NCBI GenBank assembly: GCA_958496175.1
Contig: OY292274.1
Coordinates: forward strand, 63,188,630-63,252,629
Direction of reading: 5' to 3'
Length of the DNA stretch: 64,000 bases
DNA from: Sisyra terminalis
Lineage: Eukaryota > Arthropoda > Insecta > Neuroptera > Sisyridae
Shown: piece by piece, positions 39,401 to 49,938 of the stretch
Layout: every line of letters begins with the position of its first letter
Position numbering within the stretch: the first letter of the stretch is position 1
Notes under the pieces: generated by a model
What the model saw: only the letters and a program-made list of their open reading frames with translations
Database searches by the model: none
What the model was told of the DNA's origin: nothing
Made by a program: the position numbers and the translations under genes

Positions 39401-41423
39401 AACGTTATCCCTTACAAACTTTGCCACCATTTTTCACTCTTTTAGGGTAGAAATTTTTAAAAACCCTTTCTTATTATATATCTGTATCGTATAAGAAAAA
39501 CACTTTCCAAATTTCATCGACACAAATATGCACTTATATTGGATAATACAATGTAGAACGAAAAAAAATGATTTTTTTATTTTGAATTTCATGACGAAAA
39601 AGCTTTTCGATTTCGCACAATTGGAAGTTGCACATCATAAATTGTTGGAAATAGGTGGAAAGTGTGGAAATAAATTACAATATTTTATTTAGTTTCAATA
39701 ACAATTGGTTTCTAAATTGTTTTAAATACCGAAGAGAAGTTAGTATGGAAGATTTTATATTTTAATTGATATTGAAATATATGACAATAAATTGGTTCCT
39801 TAATGCTTTTCAGCAGAAAATATAAATGCTCCAAGCAGGCCCCGCTCTAGCAAATTTGCCGCCCTGGGCAAGATGAAAAAATGCCGCCCCTTCGGGGTTG
39901 CAAAAACACAAGAGTTTTAATATCACAAAATTTTTAATTTTTTAGAAAAATATTTTTTTAACTAAAAACTAATTTTTTCACATTTTTGTTCATATTGTAT
40001 ATCAAATATGACAAAATGCCGCCCCTGAAATTTTCCGCCCCGGGCGACCGCCCGGGTTACCCACCCCTAAAGTGGGGGCTGCTCCAAGTCACAATAATAA
40101 TAATAAGCTATATTATTGTAAAGTTTCATTAAAATCTTTTCGGTAGTTTTTACGTAAAAGAGTAACAAAGATCCATATATCCATCCATTCTTACAAACTT
40201 TCACGTTTATCATATTAGTAAGGATTGTAATAGTATTGATACTAAAACAATATTTTACGATATTAAAATTGAATTTATAAAAAAATCGGGAATTTAATCA
40301 ATTATATTGTCCTCACTAAAAGGGCTTAAGTCCTCATTTTTTTTTTTTGAAATTGGTTAGTAAGTTACAATACTAATAATAAAATAACATTTAATTAAAT
40401 AATAAATAAAAGAAATATTTTTAGTTGTGGGTTAAATTCCACGTGAGAAATTTTCTCTGTATGTAAATTTCTATGTGGGCAACTTTCGTGTAAACAACAA
40501 TGCTAGTGCGCAACTTTTTGTGGGCAATTTTCGTGTAAGGAATTTTCCAGTGGGCAACTATCATAGAACTGTAAAATAGATGGTGACGACTGGGCTAAGG
40601 CCATAAAGCTTTGTCTAAAGTATCGGGAACTTCAGCTTCTGATAGATTTATATCACAAATCACAAAAGTATTTTTTTTTAAAACCTTTGATAAGAATTAT
40701 TTTTTTACAAGTCGTCACTGAAAACAGGGTTTTAGTAATGAAATTTTCGGTACCTATTAATCTTATGGGAACTCCTATTTTGAAGAAAACTTTATATTCT
40801 TTCTTCGCCATAAAGTAGTACAAATTCACTTAAGGTTTGTATTCATTATAAATACATATTGTTGTACTTTTGTAGTACAAATTATCATATTCATAGTTAA
40901 TAAGGACCATATAATATATTATTATTAGGTAACCAAGGAAATGCATGCACTTATAAGAGTGCTATAACTTAATAGTACTTACAACTGTTTACAACTATTT
41001 ACACAATATGTTACTATAAAAAACCACACAAATGTTTTTGATATCAAAATATATAATAATAGTAAAGTATTTACTTTGCTACTATTGTACAGTATATTAC
41101 TTTATTAATAACTACAAAATAAAATTACAAATTATTAATTTTACTCACCCGAAATGTAAGGGGTTCAACCCTTTTCACGCCTAATTCTACAGGTGTATCA
41201 TCCTTTACTAACTTTTCTTTGGGTTTTGTTTTCAATTTTCCCTTTTTACTTTTCAATTGATCCCCGAAAAGCTAAAAATTATTAAAAAAATATATTGGTT
41301 AGCTTTAAAGATTGGCTAAAAACATATAAATAATAATACTTTAGCAGGACGACGACGTGATTTTTCTGTTGAGGGTGGTTTTCGACCACCTCTAGGAAAA
41401 TATTCTTCTTTAACTATCACCAT
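24437..41423 (-). CDS. Rrp5: RRP5 / PDCD11 homologue, pre-rRNA processing factor, complete (14 coding exons, 1391 aa)
   Basis: Nucleolar RNA-binding scaffold for early pre-rRNA cleavages of both ribosomal subunits. Coding exons in transcript order: 41340-41423, 41149-41271, 35797-37064, 33356-33599, 30479-30689, 30180-30409, 28465-28617, 28206-28398, 27987-28100, 26360-26561, 25521-26292, 24885-25140, 24661-24826, 24437-24596. All are GT-AG, and phases match at every junction for 1392 codons including TAA. The start is [19 protein letters not shown]1-type RNA-binding blocks include [43 protein letters not shown] and [21 protein letters not shown] Lys/Glu/Asp/Ser-rich linker (exon 11) precedes the C-terminal half-a-TPR (HAT) repeats: [60 protein letters not shown], ending [20 protein letters not shown]. 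Length and order fit insect RRP5. Introns hold many transposons. Confidence 0.97.
26757..27546. repeat. Palindromic element family E, copy E1, in RRP5 intron 9
   Basis: Ends TA/GGGTGATTTTTTT and AAATCACCC/TA. The arms of about 390 bp are nearly exact complements (for example CTCTACAAAAGTGCCCATTG, CCATGAAATGCCACTGAGAT or complement) around a centre near 27150. It is related to E2 and E3 by shared termini and by the modules AAAGTTTGAGC.CTTAATATT and CTCTACAAAAGTGCC. Confidence 0.9.
27590..27976. mobile_element. G-run-rich degenerate transposon remnant beside RRP5 exon 9
   Basis: Several runs of eight or nine G (for example 27648-27656 and 27844-27851) are interleaved with TGTGAC-type motifs. 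The right end, complement GGGGCCGTTCATAAAATACG, resembles a transposon terminus widespread in invertebrates (from memory). It ends about 10 bp from the exon 9 splice donor at 27986. Confidence 0.45.
28908..29107 (-). repeat. Hammerhead-bearing repeat family B, 5'-truncated copy
   Basis: On the minus strand it matches family B from AGATTGC TTG GCAATC GAAATACGTATC onward, but the CTGAGGA part is missing (the sequence upstream reads AAAGCAG). With the plus-strand copy at 29641 it forms an inverted pair about 530 bp apart inside RRP5 intron 6. Confidence 0.75.
29641..29850 (+). repeat. Hammerhead-bearing repeat family B, best-preserved copy
   Basis: Runs from TTACGGAGTGGTCC through the intact ribozyme core to about TTGTATACACTCC. 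Downstream of the ribozyme it contains the small palindrome TTGAACTTCTGTTCAA and then an AT-rich tail. There is no open reading frame, so it is a short non-coding repeat, possibly a SINE-like or retrozyme-like unit. Antisense to RRP5. Confidence 0.75.
29667..29710 (+). ncRNA. Canonical hammerhead ribozyme core (type I layout)
   Basis: Stem I 5' strand GACCA (29667-29671); C3-A9 CTGAGGA (29672-29678); stem II GATTGC/GCAATC (29679-29684 and 29688-29693), six perfect pairs with a TTG loop; GAAA (29694-29697). ATAC/GTAT (29697-29704) is a fully self-complementary stem III; C17 is at 29705 and stem I 3' strand TGGGC at 29706-29710. Stem I pairs C-G, C-G and A-U next to the core with one G.A mismatch. 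All invariant hammerhead positions are present. A loopless palindromic stem III is typical of retroelement hammerheads thought to act as dimers. Activity is predicted, not shown. Confidence 0.75.
30811..32840. repeat. Direct-repeat array in RRP5 intron 4
   Basis: Unit X (marked by AAGCTTCTGTTGGAA, GAAGAATGTAGAA, ATTCAGGTAGCTGAGATCC) occurs at about 30811, 31084 and 32110. Unit Y (marked by GATCCCCAACCATATTCATG, CAGTGCCCCCT and GACATCTG..CAACTTCGTCTGCATG) follows the second and third X at about 31356-31825 and 32370-32840. So an X+Y unit of roughly 740 bp is present twice, plus one extra X. Open frames within are short. Confidence 0.75.
32970..33108. repeat. Near-perfect 53-56 bp stem hairpin in RRP5 intron 4
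   Basis: 32970-33022 (ATAATCTCGGCATT...CCTCTCTTAC) and 33053-33108 (GTAAGAGAGG...AATGCCGAGATTAT) pair with only a few mismatches and one short bulge around a 30-nt loop. A motif GCGAAACGTTGTACG (minus, about 32943-32957) lies next to it. It could be a small MITE or a long-hairpin small-RNA precursor. Confidence 0.75.
33858..35735. mobile_element. hAT-type long-inverted-repeat element in RRP5 intron 3, interrupted by palindrome G
   Basis: Left end CAGTGGTTCCTAACC and right end GGTTAGGAAACAATG are hAT-like. Flanking 8-mers ATATAGAT (33850-33857) and ATACAGAC (35736-35743) agree at 6 of 8. The left part (33858-34298) and right part (35393-35735) are themselves long imperfect inverted repeats, for example GTTCACTCGAATGCAATTTG against its complement. 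The right end is only about 60 bp from the RRP5 exon 3 donor. Confidence 0.8.
34299..35392. repeat. Palindrome G: ~545-bp arms of very high identity, nested in the hAT element
   Basis: The arms start GTCAAGTTAGCACCCAACTT and end in its complement, meeting near 34846. Both arms encode the same 61-residue frame (starting [12 protein letters not shown]) on opposite strands with no residue difference, though this is probably a consequence of arm identity rather than a gene. The repeated motif GTACCGAAAAAA.TT.GTTT occurs several times per arm. Confidence 0.9.
37196..37340. repeat. Hairpin repeat related to 14965-15165, in RRP5 intron 2
   Basis: AATAAGAAAACAATTCAGGT and ACCTGAATTGTCTTCTTATT are complementary arms around a loop of about 40 nt. 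They are followed by AAGCTGAGATCTGAATTTGA, shared with the first copy. Confidence 0.65.
37345..38660. repeat. Second copy of the 15485-16450 repeat, split by palindrome D
   Basis: 37345-37480 and 38434-38660 align with consecutive parts of the repeat at 15485 (GCGACTTCGTCTACGAACGT; then AAAAAGATACATTTAATAAA and AAATAATCTGTAAATCAATT). The sequence between is palindrome D, so D inserted after this copy. Confidence 0.65.
37481..38433. repeat. Palindromic element family D
   Basis: Left end TA/GACTTGGCCAAAAAAATCGA and right end TCGATTTTTTGGCTCAGTC/TA. The arms of about 450 bp are complementary (for example AAAGAAGATAAATCTAAAAA or its complement; TCTACAAAAAAGGTCT). It shares the GACT..AGTC ends and internal modules with family A. 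Confidence 0.85.
39836..40080. mobile_element. Short GC-rich element with 8-bp flanking repeat in RRP5 intron 2
   Basis: The 8-mer GCTCCAAG occurs perfectly on both sides (39828-39835 and 40081-40088). The ends are short GC-rich inverted sequences (CAGGCCCCGC and GTGGGGGCT), and the interior carries GCCGCCC repeats at both ends. This fits a non-autonomous hAT-type element. Confidence 0.6.
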
Positions 41424-41474
41424 TTTCTTTGATTAAACCACGATTAAGCTAAATATTTTCACAGACTTTAAAAG

Positions 41475-41480
41475 CACGTG
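41475..41480. promoter_or_regulatory. CACGTG E-box upstream of RRP5
   Basis: A perfect palindromic CACGTG lies 52 bp upstream of the RRP5 ATG (41423-41421, minus strand). Myc/Max-type factors bind this site and ribosome-biogenesis genes are known Myc targets in flies and mammals. The functional link is an inference. Confidence 0.4.
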
Positions 41481-42233
41481 CGTTTTAGGTTAAAAACGCT
41501 GCTGCATGGGAGTTGACTGACGTTATTGAGAACAAGCTTCATTCGAGTAACACTGTTGACGAGATGTACGTTGGCATTTGTAAGGGGGAGATAAACATAC
41601 TACGTAGGTCGTTTGTGTATTAACATTGTACGTAGAATGCGATTGAATGGTTGGGAAGGGATTTTCCAGCGAATGTGAGGTAGACAAGTCGAATGATACT
41701 CATGTTGTTTGTAAGGCGCGAATTAACATTAGTTAAACAAAGAACAATACTGCACGTATATCCGTGATATACCCAACGTAACTCAAATAGTAAACATTGA
41801 GCGCCGAGTACGACAAAGCACGATAATAAACCTGTTCTTTAGTATTTTATTGTATTTTTTTTTTAATTTTCCTTTTTTCATTGTTATTTCTCAATTCATA
41901 CCGGAGAATTATTATTGATTCTTGTCATTGAAAGGTATTTGTAACTTTATTTATTTAAATAAATATTTTTTTAATTAGTTTTAAGTATTAGAAGATAAGT
42001 AAATCTATTTATAGATAATTATAAAGAATTTAAAGTACTTAATAAATATAAAACATACAATTTTCATACGTGGAAGATTGCTTAAAACTGGTTTACTTCT
42101 GTGATAATATACATTTTATGTATGAGGTATGTATACGTTTTGTTATACATTGCAAATAATTCATCTATTTTATATTTCATTGTTGGGTTTTGAATTTCAA
42201 TTATTGTCTTTACATATGCAATAGATTGACTTA

Positions 42234-43242
42234 AAAAAAATGATTAATTTTTTTTTCTTAATTATATCGAAAATATTGTTGGGAATGGCAAAAAGAAATC
42301 CTGTGAAAGTTTAAGCTCTTAATATTAAGAGGTGCCGCATTGTAAATTTCGAATTTCCATTTAAATAACATGGGAACAATATTCTCTTGCACTTTGGAAT
42401 TTTATAGCTGACGTTAGTGACAATATTTCGAAATGACCAAGGTATATTCTTGTAGAAAATTGAACGATCTACAAAAAAGGTCTTGTACAAGTTTTTGATA
42501 TATTTATTCCTTCAAAAGTTATTCGAGGTCAAAGTTGAAATTTTTTTTTTCAATTTTTGACGCAACCATCAATTTTATGAGAAAATTTTATAGGACATTT
42601 TTGTAGAGCACTTTTTTTCTATAACTTATCTCTATAAAAGTTTTTGATATTTTTCACAGGTCCTAAGTTATTTAATTAAAATAAAAAAAAATATGTTCAA
42701 AATATAATAATTCAAGGAATATTATTAATTTAAAATAATAAAATTACGAATATTTTTAGTTTAATGCAAATAATTTAGGACCTGTGGAAAATATCAAAAA
42801 CTTGTTAAGAGATAAGTTATAGGAAAAAAAATGCTCTACAAAAAATGTCCTATAAAATTTTCTCTTAAAATTGATGGTTGCGTCAAAAAATTGAGAAAAT
42901 ATTAAAATTTCTCTTCAGTTCAACTTTGACCTTGAATAACTTTTGAAGGAATAAATATATCAAAAACTTGTACTGGACCTTTTTTGTAGATCGTTCAATT
43001 TTCTACAAGAATATGACCTTGGTCATTCCGAAATATTGTCACCAACGTGAGCTATAAAATTCCAAAGTGCAAGAGAACATTGTTCCCATGTTATTTAAAT
43101 GAAAAATCGAAATTTGCGATGCGGCACCTCTTAATATTAATATTAAGAGCTTAAACTTTCACAGGATTATTTTTTTATCATTTCCAACAATATTTTCGAT
43201 ATAATGAAGAAAAAAAAAATCATAATTTTTTTTGAATCAGTC
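42234..43242. repeat. Palindromic element family A, copy A3
   Basis: Very similar to A2 throughout, including the same loop phrase AATATAATAATTCA.GGAATA. The right end GAATCAGTC is followed by TA; the left end is degenerate (GATTGACTT) and preceded by TA. Confidence 0.9.
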
Positions 43243-44137
43243 TAATATACATACATACGTAAATTGTATTTGAATTGAAATATTACAAAAAAATCGAAAA
43301 TAATATGCCAGAGAACCTGATAACTTTCTTCCATTTTTGAAAATATAAACTTTGAATTATATTTTAGGAGTCCATGAATATTGAACTTGCATAAATATGG
43401 AATCATAACGAACTTAAGTATGGGGTGCATATTAAAGGGGGCAAATATAACCATTTGATTAATAAATGTGTAATGTAAATCTTTTAAATAAAAAAATCAA
43501 TATTGAGTTTTTCATAGAAATCAATAGTGAAGAAAAGAATTGATTTAAAAATTTGATTAAAAGAAATTTGAGGAAATTGTTCAGCTATTATTTATTGAAT
43601 GAAATTTGTGCTAAGATTATATTAAAAATGATGGAATTCATAAAAAGTTTTAAACAATGTAAAACTTTGTTAAGATTTATAAATTTGGAATTGAAATTTC
43701 TTTGGAAAATTGGTAAAGACCATTGTTGGGGAGTTGTTAAGGAAGCTCACAACACTAGGCAACAGGTGTATCTTTAAATCTAAATTATTGCCTAGGGTAA
43801 CTTAGTTGACCTTTTGTAGATGTCTTCTGTTAATTCATATGTACGTACCAAAAATATTCGTGAAAATATTAATACCCTGTTAAAAGAAAGCATTTAGAGG
43901 CATTTTTAATTTATTACATTTAAAATGTCTTTAATAACTTTAAACGGTTTCTAATGGGGTTTTTGATCATTTAAATTGACTTTAAATACAGTCTTTTAAC
44001 AGGGCTACCTCAAAAGTGCTTAAATAAACATAGCAGTAGGTATAAACTTTACATATATAGGTGTGATTGTTTTGTATACCCTATGTTTTTCTTCGATATC
44101 TTTTCGATCATACATAAACCTTTTTAATACATTAAAG

Positions 44138-44555
44138 CAGTGGTTCCCAACCGATTTTGGGTCATACCCCACCTAGGCTTTTCTAAAATCCTGATGCCTC
44201 CCCTCATAATATTTATATTTTGTTATTCAAAATTGTACGGTTATTCACCTAAAGGAAGCATAAAAGGCCATTAACTTGGCATCTAAACAAGCTTCCAAAG
44301 AAAAAGTCTTGCAATTAATTAATGTTTCAAACATATAGGTAATAGTGAACTGAAATGCAGAAATAGCGAATATTTGAATGAAGCATTATTCTGAAATGAA
44401 TGAAAAACAATTATTTTCATGTTAATAACTCATTCTTGAAATATCCCATAGTCTTTGAGTATTAGTCAGTCGAAGGGTGCACGTCCTACTCATGGCCCAC
44501 CAAAATATGTCCATGCCCCCCTAGTGGGGCCTGTGCCCCACGTTGGGAATGACGG
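44138..44555. mobile_element. hAT-type MITE
   Basis: Left end CAGTGGTTCCCAACC, right end CGTTGGGAATGACGG (slightly decayed). Flanking 8-mers CATTAAAG and GATTAAAG agree at 7 of 8. The subterminal CCCCAC/GTGGGGC blocks are typical of this group. Non-coding, 418 bp. Confidence 0.8.
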
Positions 44556-45267
44556 GATTAAAGTGTAATACACATTTTGGAGTTATTGATATTTAAACAA
44601 AAATGCATACACCAACGGGAATTCATTCGACTTCGTCTTAAAAATGAAACTAGATCCATTATTTCAAATATTGGAATCAACTTTATATTATATGTTGCAT
44701 AGATTCGATCTTTGCTTCGTAATTTTTGGAATTCAAAACCAAAAAATTACATCCCACTTCCAGTTCGACTCATTTAACTAAAATATATTTTTATGATTTG
44801 AAATTTACGAAATTTTGCCTTAGTCTTTTTTTTTCTTCATCCTTATTTCGTTCTTTTGCCTGCACTCGAACAAAGACTATGCCATTTCATCCTATTATTT
44901 TATTTATCCCACTTTCCTCGTAATTTGATGTACCAAATAATTCATATCTAAAATATGTAAATTAATCTAATTTTGTCTCTTATTTCAAAAATATATTTCA
45001 ATTATTTTTAATGATAAAAAAATGATAAATCGCTATCAAAAACACATTTTATAATTTTTACGTCACGAGATAAAAAAATGTTTTTATGTTAATTGTAACA
45101 GCGAAACTTTTAAATACTGTTTTTACAATAAATCTACATAATATACAATAAGATCAACCTTCAAACAACGATAGATTATATTATTATGTAATAACTTACC
45201 TTTAACATTCTCAGATTAAATATCATACTTGTAACTAACTCAAATTGTAAACGAGAAAAGAATTAAA

Positions 45268-46647
45268 ATGTCCATTTTACCAGCGACATTTGTTCCGGGA
45301 TTTCACGACGAAGATGCCGTGAAAAGGATGAGATATCATCCCTTTGGGAAAACGGATATTAAAGTATCTCACCTATCTCTAGGAACTGGAGGATTAAGTC
45401 AATTTTATGGGTAAGACTCCTTTCTGGCTTTTGCTATTTATAAAAATAATCTTCAAGTTATTATTTGTAGAGAATTTTGTGAGGCTGAAGCTATTGAAAC
45501 CATTCAAAATGCAATCCGAAGAGGTATTAATTATATTGATACAGCGCCATGGTATGGTCAAGGAAAGTCTGAAAGTGTACTAGGAAAAGTATGAAAATTT
45601 ATTGTCTGATTTTTCCACCGTTACATTTTTGTTTATAATTTCAGGCTCTGAAAGATGTTCCAAGAAAATCGTTTTATATTGCCACTAAAGTGGGACGATA
45701 TGATTTGGAACCAAAAACAATGTTTGATTTTTCACGTCAAAAAACTTTAAGGAGTATCGAGGAAAGTTTACAACGTTTACAATTGGACTATGTGGATGTA
45801 ATTCAGGTATTTTTTGCTTTAAATATGTACAATTTACAACTGAATTTTGGCTATTTTTTTCTAGGTTCATGATATTGAATTTGCTCCTAGTTTAGACATA
45901 GTATTAAACGAAACATTGCCAGCTTTGGAGGAAATTGTTAAGGCGGGAAAGGCTCGTTATATTGGAATCACAGGATATCCAGTTCATTCTCTTCAGGAAT
46001 GTGTTAAAAAGAGTACAGTAGATATTTCATCGGTGCTTTCGTACGCAAGAATGACTTTAATTGATAACACATTAGCTGATTATGTACCATGGTTTATGGT
46101 TCGTACACTTTACTGATACATTTAAATTTTGTAAAAACATTTTTTTATTAAAGGAAAAAGATTTGGCTGTCATCAACGCAGCTGGCATTGCAATGGGATT
46201 GTTAACAAATGCAGGACCTCCAAGTTGGCATCCAGCCAATAAAGATTTGAAAGACGTGTGCAAAGCAGCTGGAAAATATTGCCAAGTACAAATTATTTTT
46301 TAATGATAAAAGAAAAAAATTATATAAAACTTTTGTAGGAAAATGGGGTTGAATTGGGAAGATTGGCGTTACATCATTCATTGTTGCACGAAGGACCTTG
46401 TACCAGCACTATTGGAATGAACAATAAAGCATTGTTGGAATCAAATTTTGATATATTTTACAATGGTTTGAATGAAAAAGAAAAATCTGTTTTAAAAGAA
46501 ATTAATGAAAAGTAAGTTTAAAAAAATGCATCGAATAAATAACTTGGAATTATTGCTTTTAGGTTCTTTTCAAAATTGCCAAGAAATTCACATTGGGAGG
46601 ACGTTGAGGTTCAAGAGTACAAGAAAAAATTAATTCCATTAGTTTAA
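45268..46647 (+). CDS. Aldo-keto reductase, first of a tandem pair (7 exons, 348 aa)
   Basis: NAD(P)H-dependent oxidoreductase of the L-galactose dehydrogenase-like group, resembling Drosophila CG18547/CG3397; the substrate is unknown. Exons: 45268-45410, 45471-45588, 45645-45806, 45865-46098, 46154-46285, 46339-46511, 46563-46647. Frame holds at every junction. Family marks: MRYHPFGKTDIKVSHLSLGT near the N-terminus; GINYIDTAPWYGQGKSE with the catalytic Asp and Tyr; FYIATKVGRYDL with the Lys; YVDVIQVHDIE with the His; AGKARYIGITGYPVHSL; and VINAAGIAMGLL. All four tetrad residues are present, so it should be active. The exon 4 donor (ATG/GTTCGT) is unusual but is the only one that joins in frame. 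An AATAAA at 46877-46882 may end the transcript. The neighbour at 48184 is a paralogue with the same structure. Confidence 0.95.
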
Positions 46648-46876
46648 GAAATATGTAATTGTACAGTTATATTTTTTTAAATGATGTGTAGGTAATTTTT
46701 TTTAAAGATGTTCCTCGGTTTTTTCTGTTAGTCAAGAAAAGATAAAACATGAAATTAATTAACTGGATTTTGTTAGATAATGTTTTTGTAAAGATATCCC
46801 AACAAATTTCTGTGTGGCAAAGGCCAAGTAAACTTATTTCGATGGTAAAAAATATTTTTTTCGTTATTAAAATGGC

Positions 46877-46882
46877 AATAAA
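46877..46882 (+). terminator. Possible polyadenylation signal of the first reductase gene
   Basis: AATAAA 230 bp after the stop codon; no nearer perfect signal seen. Confidence 0.4.
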
Positions 46883-46899
46883 CTCTTTGGAATATTAAA

Positions 46900-48180
46900 A
46901 AATTGTCTTTTCTTACCATTTGTTAATTATTTAAATGATTTGTACTTAGATCCCAGCTTCTTTTTTCAGGAAATATAACCTGCTATAATCTGTTGTTTAT
47001 TATAATATTAGAAAAGAATTTTTTTTTTAAATTTTTTTTAATCTATTTATTTCTGTAATTTAAGAAATGAATATAAAGGAATCAAATGAAGTTTAACTAT
47101 AAATTGATTGCAAAAAAGAAGATGAATTACAATTCAAAGAAAATTTACTAATCAATTCGTCCTTCTTTTTTTTCTTTCTGAAATTTGTATGAAATATGAA
47201 ATTTTGACTTTGCATTTAAATGAAACTAAAAAACTTAAATAAGTACTTATGGAATATCCCTTAAGAATTAAGAATTTATTTTTAACTAAATTACCACACT
47301 AAATGTCGAATAACCCACATATTAAAGCGGTGGATGTAAGAACGTACATTTTTCACAGATGTTCCTTAAATAAAACTTCATAAAGACAAAGCGTCTTTTA
47401 TCTTTAATCCTCAAAAATAGGGGATGATTTTTTTTAAGTATTTCTTCATTTTTGCAGTAAAAAACAGAATGGTTTTTGGACTACTGTTTGTAGTAAAAAA
47501 GGTGAGATGTATGTAGAACTCAAGAAAATTCTTCATCATCGAAAGACCTAGAAATTTTTCAATAAACTTAATTTCTGGCCAGGGACTGGCAGATAATGGT
47601 GATGCAATGGGTACTTCTACCGGTTCAGAACTTTTTAAGTTGAATCAGGAATTACATGAGGAATTAACCTTCTTTTTGATTAACTATCCACTGAAGAGAT
47701 TCATATGAATTCAGAAAATTATTGAGTTTAAGAACTAGACGACCATTATATGGTAAAATAGTTTTGTTGGGTTACATTCTTATTCATTCGTAGAAATGAA
47801 AAACATTCCAATATACTTAAGATCTAATCTTAATACTCAAAGATAAACTTATCATTTCCTTCTTGTAGGAATTTCAAATATCTCAATCTCTTAAAACTTT
47901 CCTCAAAGAATTCTTTAAATTATATATTTTTTTATCAAGAAAATACTCTTTTTTATCCATTTCCATTGCATATGTTTTGGTTTTCAATCTTTCACTTCAA
48001 TAAACTTGTCTCATTTTCATTGGCTTGATTTGCAAATTTGAACCACGTAATTCCTTTATTAATATCTTATCTACTTCCGATACTCTGTTATCATAAAGAA
48101 ATATTTATATTTAAATAAACAGAAACCATGCAAGAAAACAAACACTTTTGTGAAGCAAAAATTTGATCGCAATTATCGAC
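46900..48180. other. Intergenic spacer between the two reductase genes
   Basis: AT-rich; I find no exon-like block, no transposon ends and no open frame of protein-like composition. Confidence 0.5.
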
Positions 48181-48183
48181 AAA

Positions 48184-49826
48184 ATGGCAAATAAATTACC
48201 AGCAACTTTTGTGCCCGGATTTCACGATGAAGAAGCGGTACGAAAAATGAAATATGTACCATTGGGTGATACTGGATTGGTGGTATCGCAGATTGGACTT
48301 GGTGGAACTTGTTTCAGTGAATTGTTTGGGTAGGTTTGATTAATTATCATTTTATTTTTATAGTTAAACAATATTTTTTTATAGAAAATTCGATGAAAAT
48401 GAAGCAGTTGCAACTATTCTTCATGCTCTTAAGTCTGGAATCAATTATATTGATACGGCTCCATACTATGGCCAAGGGAAATCAGAAGAATTTCTTGGAA
48501 AAGTGAATCTTTTTAAATTTATATTTTGTGTAACAATCTTATTAAAATTGAGATTTTTAGGCCTTGAAACAAGTGCCTCGTGAGGCATATTATATAGCGA
48601 CAAAAGTTGGTCGATATGGAACTACTCCTGAAACCGGCTTCGATTATTCAGCCTCTCGAACTGTAAAAAGTGTTGAGGATAGTCTCAAAAAGTTGGGATT
48701 AAATCATGTTGATATAATTCAGGTTTAAAATAACTAAGTAAATTTTAAAAAAAAATAATAGTTTCCACCAATTGTTTTTCAGGTTCATGATATTGAATTT
48801 CCGGAAAATCTCGATATGGTCATCAACGAATGTTTGCCAACGTTGGAGGACAAAGTAGTAAAATCCGGAAAAGCTCGATTCATTGGCGTTACAGGATATC
48901 CTGTTTCAGTTTTGCAAAAATGCGTGGAACAAAGCCGAACGAAAATCAATTCCATCATTTCATATGCCAGATTTACACTCAGCGATGATACTTTGTCCGA
49001 ATACCTTCCATTTTTCAATGTGAACAAATAATTTCTAAATAATTAATATTTTTACAAGAAAATAAATGATTCAATTTTCAGAAAAAAGGAGTTGTAGTGA
49101 TCAATGCCGCATGTCACCAAATGGGATTATTGAGTAATTCAGGTCCTTTGGATTGGCATCCAGCTTCCAAGGAAATGAAAGAGATTTGTGCCAAGGCTGG
49201 ACAACACTGCAAAGTAAAATGATGATTGATTATTTGAATTTCTATTGTAAAGTAAAAATTTGTATTTTTTGTGAAATTTAGGCAAAAGGAATCGAATTGG
49301 GTCGTTTAGCTTTGTACCATGCCTTGAACAAGAAGCCAGGTCCGGCAATGACTTTGATTGGAATGAATCGGAGAGATATTTTGAATATCAATTTGGATGT
49401 GGTAGTCAATGGCCTCAATGTAAAAGAATTAGAGGTTTTGAAAGAAGTTAACAATTTGTAAGTATTTTTTTTCAATTATGATTTTTATTATTCTTTTATT
49501 AAACAGAATTTTAAAAACCGTACGTAGATACCAAGTTATAAAGCTTTAAAATAGTTTTCCATTACTTTTTTTTCGGTCATTTCATCTGCTACTGAAATGA
49601 TTTAGTAGATGGAAGCTTAGATTATAGTTTTCGATTGTGTTTAAACAAGAAACTAAAACATCCAGTAAAAGTTATCAAATTTATTTCTTTTATAGCTATT
49701 ATAGTTAATAATTTGTTAACGATTTTGTCTTTATTTTGCAGATACTTTTCGAAATTATCCGTCCATCATTGGGAAGGTGTGGAGGTATCTGCTTACAGAG
49801 CAGCTCTTGGATTAAAATACCCATAA
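48184..49826 (+). CDS. Aldo-keto reductase, second of a tandem pair (7 exons, 351 aa)
   Basis: Paralogue of the gene at 45268. Exons: 48184-48329, 48385-48502, 48561-48722, 48783-49019, 49082-49213, 49282-49457, 49742-49826. Exons 2, 3, 5 and 7 have exactly the same lengths as in the first gene (118, 162, 132, 85), and exons 1, 4 and 6 are each one codon longer, so all intron phases are conserved. The N-terminus MANKLPATFVPGFHDEEAV is nearly the same. Catalytic residues: GINYIDTAPYYGQGKSE (Asp, Tyr), YYIATKVGRYG (Lys), VDIIQVHDIE (His). It ends in LGLKYP. This is a tandem duplication that kept gene structure while the proteins diverged; the substrate is unknown. Confidence 0.95.
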
Positions 49827-49938
49827 ATTGCTACAGCTTCAATACAATTTATAATTTGTTGTTTAAAAGATTTAAATATATTTTTGGTTGCAAACTTTTT
49901 TCTTTTATTTCTTTTCAATGATAAGGTTTTTAAGATAT

